Below, in pieces: positions 21,006 through 30,047 of a stretch of DNA of 64,000 nucleotides (the stretch's first letter is position 1; each line of letters starts with the position of its first letter). A program made the translations under genes and the position numbers. Below the pieces are notes generated by a model. That model saw nothing but the letters and a program-made list of their open reading frames with translations, did no database searches and was not told where the DNA came from. This stretch comes from Methylotenera sp. (GTDB taxonomy: Bacteria > Pseudomonadota > Gammaproteobacteria > Burkholderiales > Methylophilaceae), in contig JABFQV010000009.1 of assembly GCA_013141495.1 (NCBI GenBank), positions 1 to 64,000 on the forward strand, in the 5' to 3' direction.

Positions 21006-21497
21006 TTAAGCTGCTTCCTTAGCATCACGAACTGCTGCAATTGCACGCGCAAACTTAGTTGGCACTTCATTGAGAGTACGTGCAAATTTGGCAAGTAGCT
21101 CTTCACGGCTTAATGTTGATGCTAAGGCTTGAACACCCGCAACATCCATTAGCTGATTTGGTACAGCGCCAGCTTTAATCACGAACTTATCATTCGTTTT
21201 AGCAAAATTATTCAATACTTTTGCTGCCGACACTGCGTCTGTTGAAATACCAAACACCAACGGACCAACCATTTCATTTGCCAACACTGCAAATGGCGTA
21301 CCTTCAACAGCACGACGGACTAATGTATTTTTTAATACACGCAAATACACGCCCGCTTTTCGAGCCTCTGCACGTAATACAGTCATGTTTGCCACGCCCA
21401 TACCACGGTACTCAGCAAGAACTACTGCTTGAGCTTGCGCAATTTGCGCACTAACTTCAGCAACTACTGCTTTTTTTTCTGTAAGATTTAGACTCAA
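21006..21497 (-). CDS. rplJ: 50S ribosomal protein L10
   Basis: L10 anchors the L7/L12 dimers to 23S rRNA and represses its own operon by binding the leader. The 163-residue product starts [15 protein letters not shown] and contains the [13 protein letters not shown] block; the C-terminal helix binds L7/L12. The start codon is TTG, preceded by a strong AAGGAG 8 nt away. A weak start codon behind a strong ribosome binding site fits a gene regulated at translation. Confidence 0.96.
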   Translation of the reverse strand: MSLNLTEKKAVVAEVSAQIAQAQAVVLAEYRGMGVANMTVLRAEARKAGVYLRVLKNTLVRRAVEGTPFAVLANEMVGPLVFGISTDAVSAAKVLNNFAKTNDKFVIKAGAVPNQLMDVAGVQALASTLSREELLAKFARTLNEVPTKFARAIAAVRDAKEAA

Positions 21498-21862
21498 GGT
21501 CTTTCTCCTTCCGTTAAAATCTCCGCTTTAGTAATAAAGCAGAATCGGTTTCTACAATTTTAAAGATTATAAAAACCACTTTTACGGCGACCTTTATATC
21601 AGGATAAAACCTGTTTAGGGATGCGCCATCTGCGTAGGCATAAGCTCTTTTAATACAGAGAACAAAGCTAATAACACTTCATCACCCACATTTAAAAAAC
21701 TTAGATTAAATCCATACAGACACCTACGGTCTTTGATAACCTCACTTCATTTACAAACCAAATCAATAGTTAACAAATGAAATGAGCCCAAAGCCTATTA
21801 TGGGTGAAGTGAAACCTCCGCCTCACCCTCATTTTTTAAGCGACCAAGTCAATCAACTTAGG
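21498..21862 (-). promoter_or_regulatory. 365-bp rplA-rplJ leader, probable L10 leader RNA
   Basis: This is the largest gap without a gene in the window. Read on the minus strand it contains GACCGTAGGTG (near 21730) and CCTACGCAGATGGCGCATCC (near 21630), which can pair through CGUAGG/CCUACG about 90 nt apart, like the L10(L12)4-binding leader upstream of rplJ in other bacteria. Just after the rplA stop a GGGTGA/TCACCC hairpin nested in AAATGAG/CTCATTT could be an attenuator. No clear sigma-70 promoter was found. The assignment rests on position and these paired blocks. Confidence 0.55.
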
Positions 21863-22549
21863 TTATACCGCTAAACTCGCTTGATCAACACGTACACCAG
21901 CACCCATGGTGCTAGATATTGATAACTTTTTCAGATAAACACCTTTGCTAGTCGCTGGCTTGGCTTTACTTAAAGCATCAACTAAAGCAACTAAATTGCC
22001 TTGCAATTGCTCAACCGTGAAAGAAGCGCGACCAATTGTACAATGCACAATACCGCCTTTATCTGTACGATATTGCACTTGACCAGCTTTTGCATTTTTA
22101 ACTGCAGTCGCAGCATCTGGCGTTACAGTACCAACCTTAGGGTTAGGCATCAGACCACGTGGGCCTAGGATTTGACCTAAAGCACCAACAATACGCATTG
22201 CGTCAGGCGTTGCAATCACGATGTCAAAGTCCATTACGCCCGCTTTAACTTGCTCTGCCAAGTCTTCAAAACCAACGATGTCTGCACCAGCAGCTTTTGC
22301 CGCTTCAGCTTGCGCACCCTGAGCAAATACCGCAACGCGCGTTGTTTTACCTGTACCGTTTGGTAATACTAGAGCCCCACGAACTAACTGATCTGATTTA
22401 CGCGCATCAATACCTAAATTGATTACCGCATCAACAGATTCATTAAATTTCGCTGTCGCATTTTCTTTCACTAAATTCAAACCTTCAGTGACTGGATATA
22501 ATTTGTTGCGATCTACTTTTGCACGTAGTGCATTGATTCTTTTAGCCAT
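21863..22549 (-). CDS. rplA: 50S ribosomal protein L1
   Basis: L1 forms the mobile L1 stalk that helps release E-site tRNA, and it represses the rplKA unit by binding its leader. The start [13 protein letters not shown] at 22549 is chosen, giving 228 residues; an in-frame extension to 22642 runs into rplK and lacks family similarity. Signature blocks are [14 protein letters not shown] and [11 protein letters not shown]. It begins 1 bp after the rplK stop. Confidence 0.97.
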   Translation of the reverse strand: MAKRINALRAKVDRNKLYPVTEGLNLVKENATAKFNESVDAVINLGIDARKSDQLVRGALVLPNGTGKTTRVAVFAQGAQAEAAKAAGADIVGFEDLAEQVKAGVMDFDIVIATPDAMRIVGALGQILGPRGLMPNPKVGTVTPDAATAVKNAKAGQVQYRTDKGGIVHCTIGRASFTVEQLQGNLVALVDALSKAKPATSKGVYLKKLSISSTMGAGVRVDQASLAV

Positions 22550-22550
22550 G

Positions 22551-22982
22551 TTATACACCCTCCACTTCAATGCCCATACTACGCGCACTGCCTGCAATAG
22601 TACGCACCGCAGCATCCATATCAGCTGCAGATAGATCTGCACGCTTGGTGTTCACGATCTCTTCAGCTTGTGCACGAGTGATTTTTCCTACTTTATCAGT
22701 ATGTGGGCGTGGCGAGCCTTTAGTAATACCCGCTGCTTTTTTGATTAAAATTGTCGCTGGTGGAGACTTCATCACAAACGTGAAGCTCTTATCAGCAAAC
22801 GCTGTAATAACCACTGGAATTGGCAAGCCTGGCTCTACGCCTTGCGTTGCAGCATTAAATGCCTTACAGAACTCCATAATATTCAAACCGCGTTGGCCCA
22901 ATGCTGGACCGACTGGTGGACTTGGGTTGGCTTTACCTGCAGGAATCTGCAACTTAATGTAGCCAATGACTTTCTTTGCCAT
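22551..22982 (-). CDS. rplK: 50S ribosomal protein L11
   Basis: L11 is part of the GTPase-associated centre and is needed for RelA activation. The 143-residue product carries the N-terminal [23 protein letters not shown] motif region and the C-terminal rRNA-binding domain with [13 protein letters not shown]. An AGGAG site stands 7 nt before the ATG. A stem-loop in the 95-bp gap after nusG is a candidate L1 regulatory site. Confidence 0.98.
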   Translation of the reverse strand: MAKKVIGYIKLQIPAGKANPSPPVGPALGQRGLNIMEFCKAFNAATQGVEPGLPIPVVITAFADKSFTFVMKSPPATILIKKAAGITKGSPRPHTDKVGKITRAQAEEIVNTKRADLSAADMDAAVRTIAGSARSMGIEVEGV

Positions 22983-23012
22983 GGTATAACTCCTAATGTG
23001 GGTGCAAACGCT

Positions 23013-23038
23013 AAATCAATAGCTCCCCCTGTTGATTT
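23013..23038 (-). promoter_or_regulatory. Stem-loop in the rplK leader, candidate L1 target
   Basis: A 7-bp stem AAATCAA / TTGATTT encloses CAGGGGGAGCTA on the minus strand, 30 bp before the rplK start. L1 is known to repress the L11-L1 unit by binding the leader, and a purine-rich GGGGGAGC loop next to a stem is compatible. The specific L1-site consensus was not verified. Confidence 0.35.
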
Positions 23039-23077
23039 AAATCTTACCGCTTAATTAACTAACTATTAAAACTAACG

Positions 23078-23614
23078 CTAAACTTCTTTTTCTACTTGGC
23101 CAAACTCCAACTCAACTGGGGTAGAACGTCCAAAAATAACCACAGATACACGCAATTTACTTTTCTCGTAGTTAATTTCTTCAACGTTGCCAGAGAAATC
23201 TTTGAACGGGCCATCAGTAATACGCACCGACTCACCTTTTTCAAAGGTAAGTTTTTGTGTTGGATTACTTTTACTATCATCAATGCGCTGCAAGATGATA
23301 TCGACTTCTTTATCTTTAATTGGCGTTGGCTTTTGCGCACTACCACCAATAAAAGCTGTCACGCGTGGCGTGCTTTTTACTAAATGCCAACTTTCATCTG
23401 TCATCGCCATTTGCACTAAAACATAACCCGGATAAAGCTTACGCTCCGAAATTGTCTTTTGGCCAGATTTCATTTCGATCACTTCTTCGATAGGCACCAA
23501 AATTTGACCAAACTGATCTTGCAGGCCAGAACGCACAACACGCTCTTCTATACCCTTTTGTACAGACTTCTCAAAGCCTGAAAATGCTTGCACCGCGTAC
23601 CATTTCATACTCAT
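23078..23614 (-). CDS. nusG: Transcription termination/antitermination factor NusG
   Basis: NusG binds RNA polymerase and links it to Rho or, through S10, to the ribosome. The start [16 protein letters not shown] at 23614 is chosen because its ATG overlaps the secE stop as TAATG; MKWYAVQ two codons later is an alternative. The 178-residue product has the NGN domain followed by a C-terminal KOW domain ([16 protein letters not shown]). The conserved secE-nusG pair precedes rplK. Confidence 0.96.
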   Translation of the reverse strand: MSMKWYAVQAFSGFEKSVQKGIEERVVRSGLQDQFGQILVPIEEVIEMKSGQKTISERKLYPGYVLVQMAMTDESWHLVKSTPRVTAFIGGSAQKPTPIKDKEVDIILQRIDDSKSNPTQKLTFEKGESVRITDGPFKDFSGNVEEINYEKSKLRVSVVIFGRSTPVELEFGQVEKEV

Positions 23615-23961
23615 TACGCGCCCCGTCCCATTAACCACTGCACCATAAAGGCAAACCCAATATCAACCACCGCCAAAAATGCTGCCATCACAACCACCAA
23701 TACAAACACAACCAAAGTTGTTTGTATCGTCTCTTTACGCGTCGGCCAAACAACTTTGCGCGCCTCAACTACAGACTCACCGATAAAACCAAGAGATTGT
23801 TGACCTATAGGTGTTGTCCAAAGCACGGCAATAGCAGCACCCAAACCTCCGAGCACGGCAAGAATGCGCACAACAGTAGGCTTATCTGCTAGCAAATAGA
23901 AACCTGCAATACCTGCAATAAGCAGGAGAAACGCTACTAGCAACTTAATTTTGTTGACCAT
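23614..23961 (-). CDS. secE: Preprotein translocase subunit SecE
   Basis: SecE is the essential clamp subunit of the SecYEG channel. The 115-residue protein has three hydrophobic segments (about residues 5-22, 31-48 and 88-108) and the conserved amphipathic motif [18 protein letters not shown]. The three-TM form is as in enterobacteria. Its stop overlaps the nusG start. Confidence 0.96.
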   Translation of the reverse strand: MVNKIKLLVAFLLLIAGIAGFYLLADKPTVVRILAVLGGLGAAIAVLWTTPIGQQSLGFIGESVVEARKVVWPTRKETIQTTLVVFVLVVVMAAFLAVVDIGFAFMVQWLMGRGA

Positions 23962-24021
23962 AATTTACTTAAACAAGCACTTTATAATAGTGACTAAAAA
24001 ATTTACCGGTTTTACTAACGC

Positions 24022-24055
24022 AAATAACTAGAAACGTTTAAATTCCTAGTTATTT
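24022..24055 (-). repeat. 10-bp inverted repeat between tRNA-Trp and secE
   Basis: AAATAACTAG (24022-24031) and CTAGTTATTT (24046-24055) form a perfect stem with a 14-nt loop, 24 bp after the tRNA-Trp 3' end. No T-run follows on the minus strand, so it is more likely a processing or mRNA-stabilising stem than a terminator. The pair separates a stable RNA from the secE message. Confidence 0.5.
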
Positions 24056-24078
24056 AGCAAATACCACATCTACATATC

Positions 24079-24154
24079 TGGCAGGCCAAGAGGGCCTCGA
24101 ACCCCCAACCCTCGGTTTTGGAGACCGATACTCTACCAATTGAGCTATTGGCCT
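24079..24154 (-). tRNA. tRNA-Trp (CCA anticodon)
   Basis: The minus strand forms a 76-nt cloverleaf with acceptor AGGCCAA/TTGGCCT, anticodon stem TCGGT/ACCGA around loop CTCCAAA (anticodon CCA), T-arm GTTCGAG and an encoded 3' CCA. The tuf-tRNA-Trp-secE order is conserved in many proteobacteria. Confidence 0.96.
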
Positions 24155-24217
24155 ATTTAACTCTAAACGGTCTAAAGTTGCACTGGGTTGTTAGCGCAAC
24201 TTTCAAACGACCTAATA

Positions 24218-25408
24218 CTATTCAATAATCTTAGCAACTACACCAGCACCAACAGTACGACCACCTTCACGAATAGCGAAGCGTAAGCCTTCTTCCATCG
24301 CGATAGGTGCAATCAGTGTAACTACGATAGATACGTTATCACCGGGCATTACCATTTCTGTGCCTTCTGGTAATTCTACAGCACCAGTTACATCTGTAGT
24401 GCGGAAGTAGAATTGCGGGCGGTAGCCTTGGAAGAATGGTGTGTGACGACCACCTTCGTCTTTACCTAGCACGTAGATTTCTGCAGTGAATTTGGTGTGT
24501 GGTTTGATTGAGCCTGATTTAGCCAATACTTGACCACGTTCGATGTCTTCACGTTTGGTTCCACGTAACAATACGCCGACGTTGTCGCCTGCCATGCCTT
24601 GGTCTAGTAGTTTGCGGAACATTTCTACGCCGGTACAGATGGTTTTAACTGTTGGTTTGATACCTACAATTTCAATTTCATCACCGACTTTTACAATGCC
24701 GCGTTCAATACGGCCGGTTACTACAGTACCACGACCTGAGATTGAGAATACGTCTTCTACCGGCATTAGGAATGTACCGTCAATTGCGCGTTCTGGCATT
24801 GGGATGTAGGTGTCTAGCGCTTCTGCTAAGCGGAAGATTGATGGTTCGCCAATTTCTGATTGGTCACCTTCAAGGGCTAGTTTTGCTGAGCCTTGGATGA
24901 TTGGGGTGTCGTCGCCTGGGAAGTCATATTTGCTTAGCAGGTCGCGTACTTCCATTTCTACTAGTTCCAATAGCTCTGGATCGTCAACCATATCAGCTTT
25001 GTTGAGGAATACAACAATGTATGGTACGCCTACTTGACGTGCTAACAGGATGTGTTCACGTGTTTGCGGCATTGGGCCGTCAGCTGCTGATACTACTAGG
25101 ATTGCGCCGTCCATTTGCGCAGCACCGGTAATCATGTTTTTTACATAGTCGGCATGGCCTGGACAGTCCACGTGGGCGTAGTGGCGGTTGGCGGTTTCAT
25201 ATTCTACGTGTGAGGTATTGATGGTAATACCGCGTGCTTTTTCTTCAGGCGCTGAGTCAATTTCAGCAAAGTTCTTTGCTTCGCCACCAAATTTCTTGGT
25301 CAATACCGTTGTAATCGCTGCTGTTAATGTCGTTTTACCGTGATCAACGTGGCCAATCGTGCCTACGTTGACGTGCGGTTTGGTCCGTTCAAATTTACCT
25401 TTTGCCAT
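24218..25408 (-). CDS. tuf: Elongation factor Tu, copy 2 (tRNA-linked)
   Basis: This second EF-Tu gene has the tufB context: it follows four tRNA genes and precedes tRNA-Trp and secE. The 396-residue product is identical to copy 1, with G1 at 19-26, G3 at 81-85 and G4 at 136-139. Every stretch compared at DNA level also matches, up to the ATG and about 5 bp past the stop, while the leaders differ. This is the mark of recent gene conversion between copies 16.9 kb apart. Its leader holds a 11-bp perfect hairpin. Confidence 0.99.
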   Translation of the reverse strand: MAKGKFERTKPHVNVGTIGHVDHGKTTLTAAITTVLTKKFGGEAKNFAEIDSAPEEKARGITINTSHVEYETANRHYAHVDCPGHADYVKNMITGAAQMDGAILVVSAADGPMPQTREHILLARQVGVPYIVVFLNKADMVDDPELLELVEMEVRDLLSKYDFPGDDTPIIQGSAKLALEGDQSEIGEPSIFRLAEALDTYIPMPERAIDGTFLMPVEDVFSISGRGTVVTGRIERGIVKVGDEIEIVGIKPTVKTICTGVEMFRKLLDQGMAGDNVGVLLRGTKREDIERGQVLAKSGSIKPHTKFTAEIYVLGKDEGGRHTPFFQGYRPQFYFRTTDVTGAVELPEGTEMVMPGDNVSIVVTLIAPIAMEEGLRFAIREGGRTVGAGVVAKIIE

Positions 25409-25441
25409 TGCTTCATTCCTTTACAATATTTTATTAACCGT

Positions 25442-25467
25442 AAGTTTTATTAGAATTAATAAAACTT
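25442..25467 (-). repeat. Perfect 11-bp hairpin in the leader of tuf copy 2
   Basis: AAGTTTTATTA and TAATAAAACTT flank a 4-nt loop, about 35 bp upstream of the tuf ATG. Being A/U-rich and without a U-run, it is probably an mRNA structure rather than a terminator. It has no counterpart before tuf copy 1. Confidence 0.5.
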
Positions 25468-25545
25468 GTTCAAATTTCTGAATTTAAACTGATGTCATTT
25501 GCCGAAAAACCGACACACCTCAACAAAATTACAATTATAACTTCA

Positions 25546-25620
<75 letters not shown>

Positions 25621-25644
25621 ATTTATACTTCTAACTCAGCCACA

Positions 25645-25720
25645 TGGAGCGGGCGACGAGGTTCGAACTCGCGACATCTTGCTTGGAAGGCAAGTGCTCT
25701 ACCAGCTGAGCTACACCCGC
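25645..25720 (-). tRNA. tRNA-Gly (TCC anticodon)
   Basis: A 76-nt cloverleaf on the minus strand: acceptor GCGGGTG pairing with CGCCCGC (one G-U-type position), anticodon stem CTTGC/GCAAG around CTTCCAA (anticodon TCC), T-arm GTTCGAA and encoded CCA. It is the third gene of the tRNA-tuf unit. Confidence 0.96.
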
Positions 25721-25792
25721 GTATCAATACAAACCTAAACTTACATCACCATCTCAATGAACACTTTGCTACTTAAACCATTTATTACATAT

Positions 25793-25877
25793 TGGTGGAG
25801 GGGGAAGGATTCGAACCTTCGTACTCTGAGAGAACGGATTTACAGTCCGTCGCCTTTAACCACTCGGCCACCCCTCC
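25793..25877 (-). tRNA. tRNA-Tyr (GTA anticodon)
   Basis: An 85-nt class II tRNA on the minus strand with a long variable arm, acceptor GGAGGGG/CCCCTCC, anticodon stem ACGGA/TCCGT around CTGTAAA (anticodon GTA) and encoded CCA. It is the second gene of the tRNA-tuf unit. Confidence 0.96.
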
Positions 25878-25951
25878 AAACCGAACCCGCGATTATGATG
25901 AATACCTGACTTGCTGTCAAATATATAAAAGGGGTAAAAACTTTAAGAATT

Positions 25952-26027
25952 TGGTGCCGGATGTCGGAATCGAACTGACGACCTTCGCATTACAAGTGCG
26001 CTGCTCTACCAACTGAGCTAATCCGGC
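25952..26027 (-). tRNA. tRNA-Thr (TGT anticodon)
   Basis: A 76-nt cloverleaf on the minus strand with acceptor GCCGGAT/ATCCGGC, anticodon stem GCGCA/TGCGA around CTTGTAA (anticodon TGT) and encoded CCA. It is the first gene of the unit, directly behind a good promoter. Confidence 0.95.
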
Positions 26028-26043
26028 GTTTTGTGAGTTGCGT

Positions 26044-26071
26044 ATTATACTCAACTTTCAGAAAAAGTTAA
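26044..26071 (-). promoter_or_regulatory. Promoter of the tRNA-tuf unit
   Basis: On the minus strand TTAACT (26071-26066), a 16-bp spacer and TATAAT (26049-26044) lie directly after the sspB stop. The start would fall about 10 nt before tRNA-Thr(TGT). It probably drives the four tRNAs and tuf copy 2. Confidence 0.65.
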
Positions 26072-26072
26072 G

Positions 26073-26501
26073 CTATTTTACGATAGTTAAGCTAGGTTTT
26101 TTAAAATTTCTCTTTTTATCCACTTCAATTGACGAATTACCAGCCTCTGATGAGGTTTTTTCTGCATTATCTACATCATTTTGATCGGCGCTTACTTCAA
26201 AAAACATACCCTGGCCGTTTTCGCGCGCAAAAATACCTTTAACAGCATTCATTGGAATATATATATTTTGCGAAACTCCACCAAAGCGCGCAGAAAAAAC
26301 AACAGATTCATTATCAATGTGCAAATCTTTAGTAGCCCCATAATTAACATTTAAAACAATTTCACCATCTTTAACATACGCCATCGGCACTCGCGTTTGA
26401 CGATTAACTACCACAATTAAATGCGGTGTGAGATTGTTATCTACACACCACTCATGGATTGCGCGCAGCATATAAGGTTTTGTAGAAATCATTTCAGTCA
26501 T
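26073..26501 (-). CDS. sspB: ClpXP adaptor / stringent starvation protein B
   Basis: SspB tethers ssrA-tagged proteins to ClpXP for degradation. The start MTEMISTKPYMLRAIHEW at 26501 is chosen by family alignment; a GTG three codons upstream is an alternative. The 142-residue product has the substrate-binding domain (TPHLIVVVNRQTRVP, ARFGGVSQNIYIP) and a linker with a C-terminal KKRNFKKPSLTIVK, which matches the ClpX-binding tail. It is downstream of sspA in the usual sspAB order. Confidence 0.94.
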   Translation of the reverse strand: MTEMISTKPYMLRAIHEWCVDNNLTPHLIVVVNRQTRVPMAYVKDGEIVLNVNYGATKDLHIDNESVVFSARFGGVSQNIYIPMNAVKGIFARENGQGMFFEVSADQNDVDNAEKTSSEAGNSSIEVDKKRNFKKPSLTIVK

Positions 26502-26545
26502 TATTTGCACTCAAATATTTAGTTTCCAATCAACTCTCCTACTAC

Positions 26546-26584
26546 AAGTGTGTCACGATTGAATCAACAACCCGCGACACACTT
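26546..26584 (-). repeat. 9-bp inverted repeat between sspA and sspB
   Basis: AAGTGTGTC (26546-26554) and GACACACTT (26576-26584) are perfect complements separated by 21 nt. No T-run follows. It could be a stem that adjusts the ratio of SspA to SspB or a protein site; there is no direct evidence for either. Confidence 0.4.
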
Positions 26585-26607
26585 ATATATGGCAAGCTTA
26601 TTTTAAC

Positions 26608-27207
26608 TTACTTACGCATTGCTTTCTCTGAAGGCGTCATTGCATCCGCGTATAACGGCCTTGAAAACAGGCGTTCCGCATATTTCAAAATTGGCGCAGC
26701 CTGATTTGGTAAATCAATACCGTAATGTCCCAAGCGCCACAATAGAGGCGTTACAGCAACATCTAACATTGAGTACTCATCACCTAGCAAATAATTTTGT
26801 TTTGAAAAAATAGGTACTAATTGCGTTAAATTATCACGAATGACTGCACGGGCTTTATCTGCCCTTTCTGCATCACCTGACTCAACATCAGCAATATGGC
26901 TAAATAAATCTTTTTCAAAACTATATAAAAATAGTCTAGCACGTGCGCGCATCACAGGATCAGGTGGCATCAACTGTGGATGCGGAAAGCGCTCATCAAT
27001 ATACTCATTGATAATGTTCGCTTCAGATAGAACCAAGTCACGCTCTACCAGCACCGGCACTTGATTATACGGATTGATTACAGCCAAGTCTTCAGGCTTG
27101 TTGGCAAGGTCAACGTCAATGACTTGAAAATCCATGCCTTTTTCAAATAGCACAATACGGCAACGGTGGCTATAGGGGCAAGTTGTCCCCGAGTATAAGG
27201 TCATCAT
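26608..27207 (-). CDS. sspA: Stringent starvation protein A (GST-fold, RNA polymerase-associated)
   Basis: SspA is a glutathione S-transferase-fold protein that binds RNA polymerase in E. coli and supports stress survival. The 199-residue product begins MMTLYSGTTCPYSHRCRIVLFEKG, the thioredoxin-like N-domain, followed by the all-helical C-domain. The family PHP-type surface motif is not clearly seen. The gene starts immediately after the petC stop (TAA then ATG), so it is read with petABC, a common betaproteobacterial arrangement. Confidence 0.92.
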   Translation of the reverse strand: MMTLYSGTTCPYSHRCRIVLFEKGMDFQVIDVDLANKPEDLAVINPYNQVPVLVERDLVLSEANIINEYIDERFPHPQLMPPDPVMRARARLFLYSFEKDLFSHIADVESGDAERADKARAVIRDNLTQLVPIFSKQNYLLGDEYSMLDVAVTPLLWRLGHYGIDLPNQAAPILKYAERLFSRPLYADAMTPSEKAMRK

Positions 27208-27918
27208 TTAGTGTATATCCTTCCAGTAGGCTTTTTTAAGTTTGTATGTCAGCACCAACAGCACACCTAAAAACAACAAAACAAACCACCCTAATTGGTT
27301 ACGTTGTTGCTTAACGGGTTCAGCCATATAAGCCATGAAATTGGTTAAATCGCCAACTAAAGTGTCGTATTCCTCTATTGACAGCCGACCCGGCTTAGTA
27401 AGCTTAAGCTCATGCGTATCATGATTAAGTACCTGCTCACCCTGCAACTCATACAGCACATGCGGCATACCCACTTTATCAAATACTGCATTATTCCAAC
27501 CTGAGGGACGCGTGCTATCACGGTAAAAACCGCGCATGTAGGTATAAACCCAATCTGCTCCGCGCGCGCGCACTTCTACTGACAAATCAGGCGGTGCAGC
27601 GCCCAGCCATTTAGCCGCATCTTTTTTATTGATGGCAACTTTCATGGTTTCACCAATCTTATCACCAGCCAAAAGCAGATTTTCTTTAATTTGCTTCTCA
27701 GTCAAGCCGATATCTAACAAGCGGTTATAGCGCATATAATTGGCGCTATGGCAATTTAAGCAGTAATTTACAAAAGTACGGGCGCCACGCTGCAATGATC
27801 CATGATCTGCCGCGTCAACTGGCGCCTTATCTAGGTGAACCCCTCCAGCAGCTAATGTCAGCGATGGCAATAAAGACAATATCATTAATGCTTTTTTAAT
27901 GTGATTGATAGTTTTCAT
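27208..27918 (-). CDS. petC: Cytochrome bc1 complex, cytochrome c1 subunit
   Basis: Cytochrome c1 passes electrons from the Rieske protein to soluble cytochrome c. The 236-residue protein has a signal peptide (about 1-24), heme site CLNCH (53-57) with the nearby YMRYNRL, and a C-terminal membrane anchor (FVLLFLGVLLVLTYKLKKAY). It lies 5 bp after petB. Heme attachment would use the System II genes found at 52-55 kb. Confidence 0.96.
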   Translation of the reverse strand: MKTINHIKKALMILSLLPSLTLAAGGVHLDKAPVDAADHGSLQRGARTFVNYCLNCHSANYMRYNRLLDIGLTEKQIKENLLLAGDKIGETMKVAINKKDAAKWLGAAPPDLSVEVRARGADWVYTYMRGFYRDSTRPSGWNNAVFDKVGMPHVLYELQGEQVLNHDTHELKLTKPGRLSIEEYDTLVGDLTNFMAYMAEPVKQQRNQLGWFVLLFLGVLLVLTYKLKKAYWKDIH

Positions 27919-27923
27919 GGCAA

Positions 27924-29195
27924 TTATCCCGTCACTCTTTCTGGCACTGGTTTAGTTTTATCTTTTTTTGAATACCAAGGCATTAAAAAGAAAAACGCAA
28001 AATAAACAACCGAGAAAATACGCGCCACCACGGTTGCAATATCAGCCTTACCAAGCCAAGCACCGAACTGACCGTAGGTGTTTGCTGGAATTGTTCCCAA
28101 ATACCCTAATATTAGAAAGCTAACGACAAACGCTGCCAGCCAAGCTTTGTACAAATTACCTTTATAGCGAATTGACTTTACAGGGCTTCTATCCAGCCAC
28201 GGTAGCAGCGCAAATACCACTACCGACAAACCCATTGCCGCCACGCCTGGAAATTGTGAAATGCCAATCGGTGGCACAGCGCGCAGAATGGAGTAATAAG
28301 GCGTGAAATACCAAGTAGGCGCAATATGCGCTGGTGTTACCAACGGATCGGCCGGCACAAAGTTATTCGCCTCCAAGAAGTAGCCACCCATATCTGGCGC
28401 GAAGAATATGATTGCAGCAAATACTATCAAAAACACCACTACGCCCACTAAATCTTTTACAGAATAATAAGGATGAAAAGGAATGCCATCTAACGGAATG
28501 CCTGTTTTTTTGTCTTTAAGCTTTTTAATTTCAACGCCATCCGGGTTATTAGAACCCACCTCATGCAGCGCAAGAATATGTGCCGCCACCAAACCTAAAA
28601 TCACTAACGGCAACGCAATCACATGAAAGGCAAAAAAACGATTTAAGGTAGCATCTGAGGTTAAATAATCCCCACGTAACCATTCTGCAATGTCAGGACC
28701 GATAAATGGTACGGTACCAAATAAGCTGGTAATCACTTGCGCACCCCAGTAGGACATTTGACCCCAAGGCAATAAGTATCCAAAAAATGCCTCGCCCATC
28801 AACGCCAAGAAAATACCCACGCCGAACAACCAAATGAGCTCACGCGGATTTCGATACGAGCCATACAGCAAACCACGGAACATGTGCAGATAAATGACGA
28901 CAAAAAACAATGAAGCCCCCGTGGAATGCATGTAGCGAATGAGCCAACCCCACGGCACATCGCGCATAATGTACTCGACTGAGGCAAAGGCCAGACCAGC
29001 CTCCGGCTTATAGTGCATCGTTAAAAAGATACCCGTAATTATTTGCAACACCAGCACCAATAATGCCAATGAGCCAAAAAAATACCAGAAATTGAAATTT
29101 TTTGGCGCGTAATACTCAGTAAGATGCGCTTTAACATTGCTCGTTAATGGAAAACGCTCATCCACCCAACCAATTAGCTTAGTGAAGTAATTCAT
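27924..29195 (-). CDS. petB: Cytochrome bc1 complex, cytochrome b
   Basis: Cytochrome b carries the two b hemes and the quinol oxidation and reduction sites. The 423-residue membrane protein has candidate heme-ligand histidines at 90, 104, 191 and 206. The Qo loop reads PTWY (293-296) rather than the textbook PEWY, so the usual proton-handling glutamate is replaced by threonine. The start overlaps the petA stop (TAATG), implying coupling. Confidence 0.97.
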   Translation of the reverse strand: MNYFTKLIGWVDERFPLTSNVKAHLTEYYAPKNFNFWYFFGSLALLVLVLQIITGIFLTMHYKPEAGLAFASVEYIMRDVPWGWLIRYMHSTGASLFFVVIYLHMFRGLLYGSYRNPRELIWLFGVGIFLALMGEAFFGYLLPWGQMSYWGAQVITSLFGTVPFIGPDIAEWLRGDYLTSDATLNRFFAFHVIALPLVILGLVAAHILALHEVGSNNPDGVEIKKLKDKKTGIPLDGIPFHPYYSVKDLVGVVVFLIVFAAIIFFAPDMGGYFLEANNFVPADPLVTPAHIAPTWYFTPYYSILRAVPPIGISQFPGVAAMGLSVVVFALLPWLDRSPVKSIRYKGNLYKAWLAAFVVSFLILGYLGTIPANTYGQFGAWLGKADIATVVARIFSVVYFAFFFLMPWYSKKDKTKPVPERVTG

Positions 29196-29833
29196 TATGC
29201 AGCCTCCCCATCTTCACCAATAAGCAACGTTGTTTCAGTCAAATATTTATGCGGCGGAATAACCAAGTTAGTAGGCGCAGGCGAACCTTTATACACCCGC
29301 CCGGATAAATCAAATTTTGAACCGTGACACGGACAAATAAAACCGCCATCCCAATCAGCAGTCTCAACAAAGCTTTCATTTGGTGCGCAACCTAGATGCG
29401 TGCATGTACCTAACATCACCACATATTTCGCCTTAATGGCACGATCTTTATTTTTACAATATTCAGGCTGCTGCGGCACTTCAAGATTCGGATCAGACAA
29501 CTGATCATCATGCACAGATAATTTAGCTAACATTTCTTCGGTGCGGTGAATAATCCATACCGGCTGACCGCGCCACTCTGCCGTTAATTTAGCACCTGGC
29601 GCAAGCTTGCTAATATCCACCTCAATAGGGGCGCCTGCGGCCTTTGCACGCTCGCTTGGCGTCATGCTTTTAACAAAGGGTACAGCAACAACCGCACACC
29701 CGATCGCGCCCACTGCTGAAGTTGCAATTAGAAAATTTCGCTTTTCTAAATTTACCTGTGGGGATTGATTTGGTTGGTAGCTAGCACCAGTTTGCGAATC
29801 AGCTTTATGCTGATCATTTTGCTTGTCTGACAT
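29195..29833 (-). CDS. petA: Ubiquinol-cytochrome c reductase, Rieske iron-sulfur subunit
   Basis: The Rieske subunit takes an electron from quinol through its 2Fe-2S cluster. The start MSDKQND at 29833 has GAGGAAAA just before it; an upstream in-frame ATG at 29848 is rejected. The 212-residue protein has a membrane anchor beginning [10 protein letters not shown], resembling a Tat signal in which KR replaces RR, then the cluster boxes CTHLGC and CPCHGSKF. The petABC order and overlaps indicate one operon. The Tat genes lie 3 kb away. Confidence 0.96.
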   Translation of the reverse strand: MSDKQNDQHKADSQTGASYQPNQSPQVNLEKRNFLIATSAVGAIGCAVVAVPFVKSMTPSERAKAAGAPIEVDISKLAPGAKLTAEWRGQPVWIIHRTEEMLAKLSVHDDQLSDPNLEVPQQPEYCKNKDRAIKAKYVVMLGTCTHLGCAPNESFVETADWDGGFICPCHGSKFDLSGRVYKGSPAPTNLVIPPHKYLTETTLLIGEDGEAA

Positions 29834-29986
29834 GTTTTCCTCATGCACGAAAAGGATTAGTTGAAGGTGATATTTCGTCTTTTTGAGACTAGTATCATCA
29901 TTTGCTTTGCAACACTACAGGATTACCATGCAGTCACGCTAACAACCGCATGTATCAATAAATTTTGCTTATCTTTACAGCGCGGA

Positions 29987-29992
29987 ATTATA
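29987..29992 (-). promoter_or_regulatory. Candidate -10 box of the petABC-sspAB unit
   Basis: TATAAT on the minus strand lies about 150 bp upstream of petA, downstream of the Nif3-like gene. The -35 region at 17-bp spacing reads TTTAAT, which is a poor match, so the promoter is tentative. Confidence 0.35.
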
Positions 29993-30047
29993 CATTTTTT
30001 TGACAGCCAATTAAAGCTTTATTTAATAAGTGACTGAAATAAAACAA

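Noticed and set aside
22550-22642. 31-codon N-terminal extension of rplA
   Set aside because: It overlaps the rplK coding end, is not part of the L1 family N-terminus, and MAKRINALR follows 1 bp after the rplK stop.
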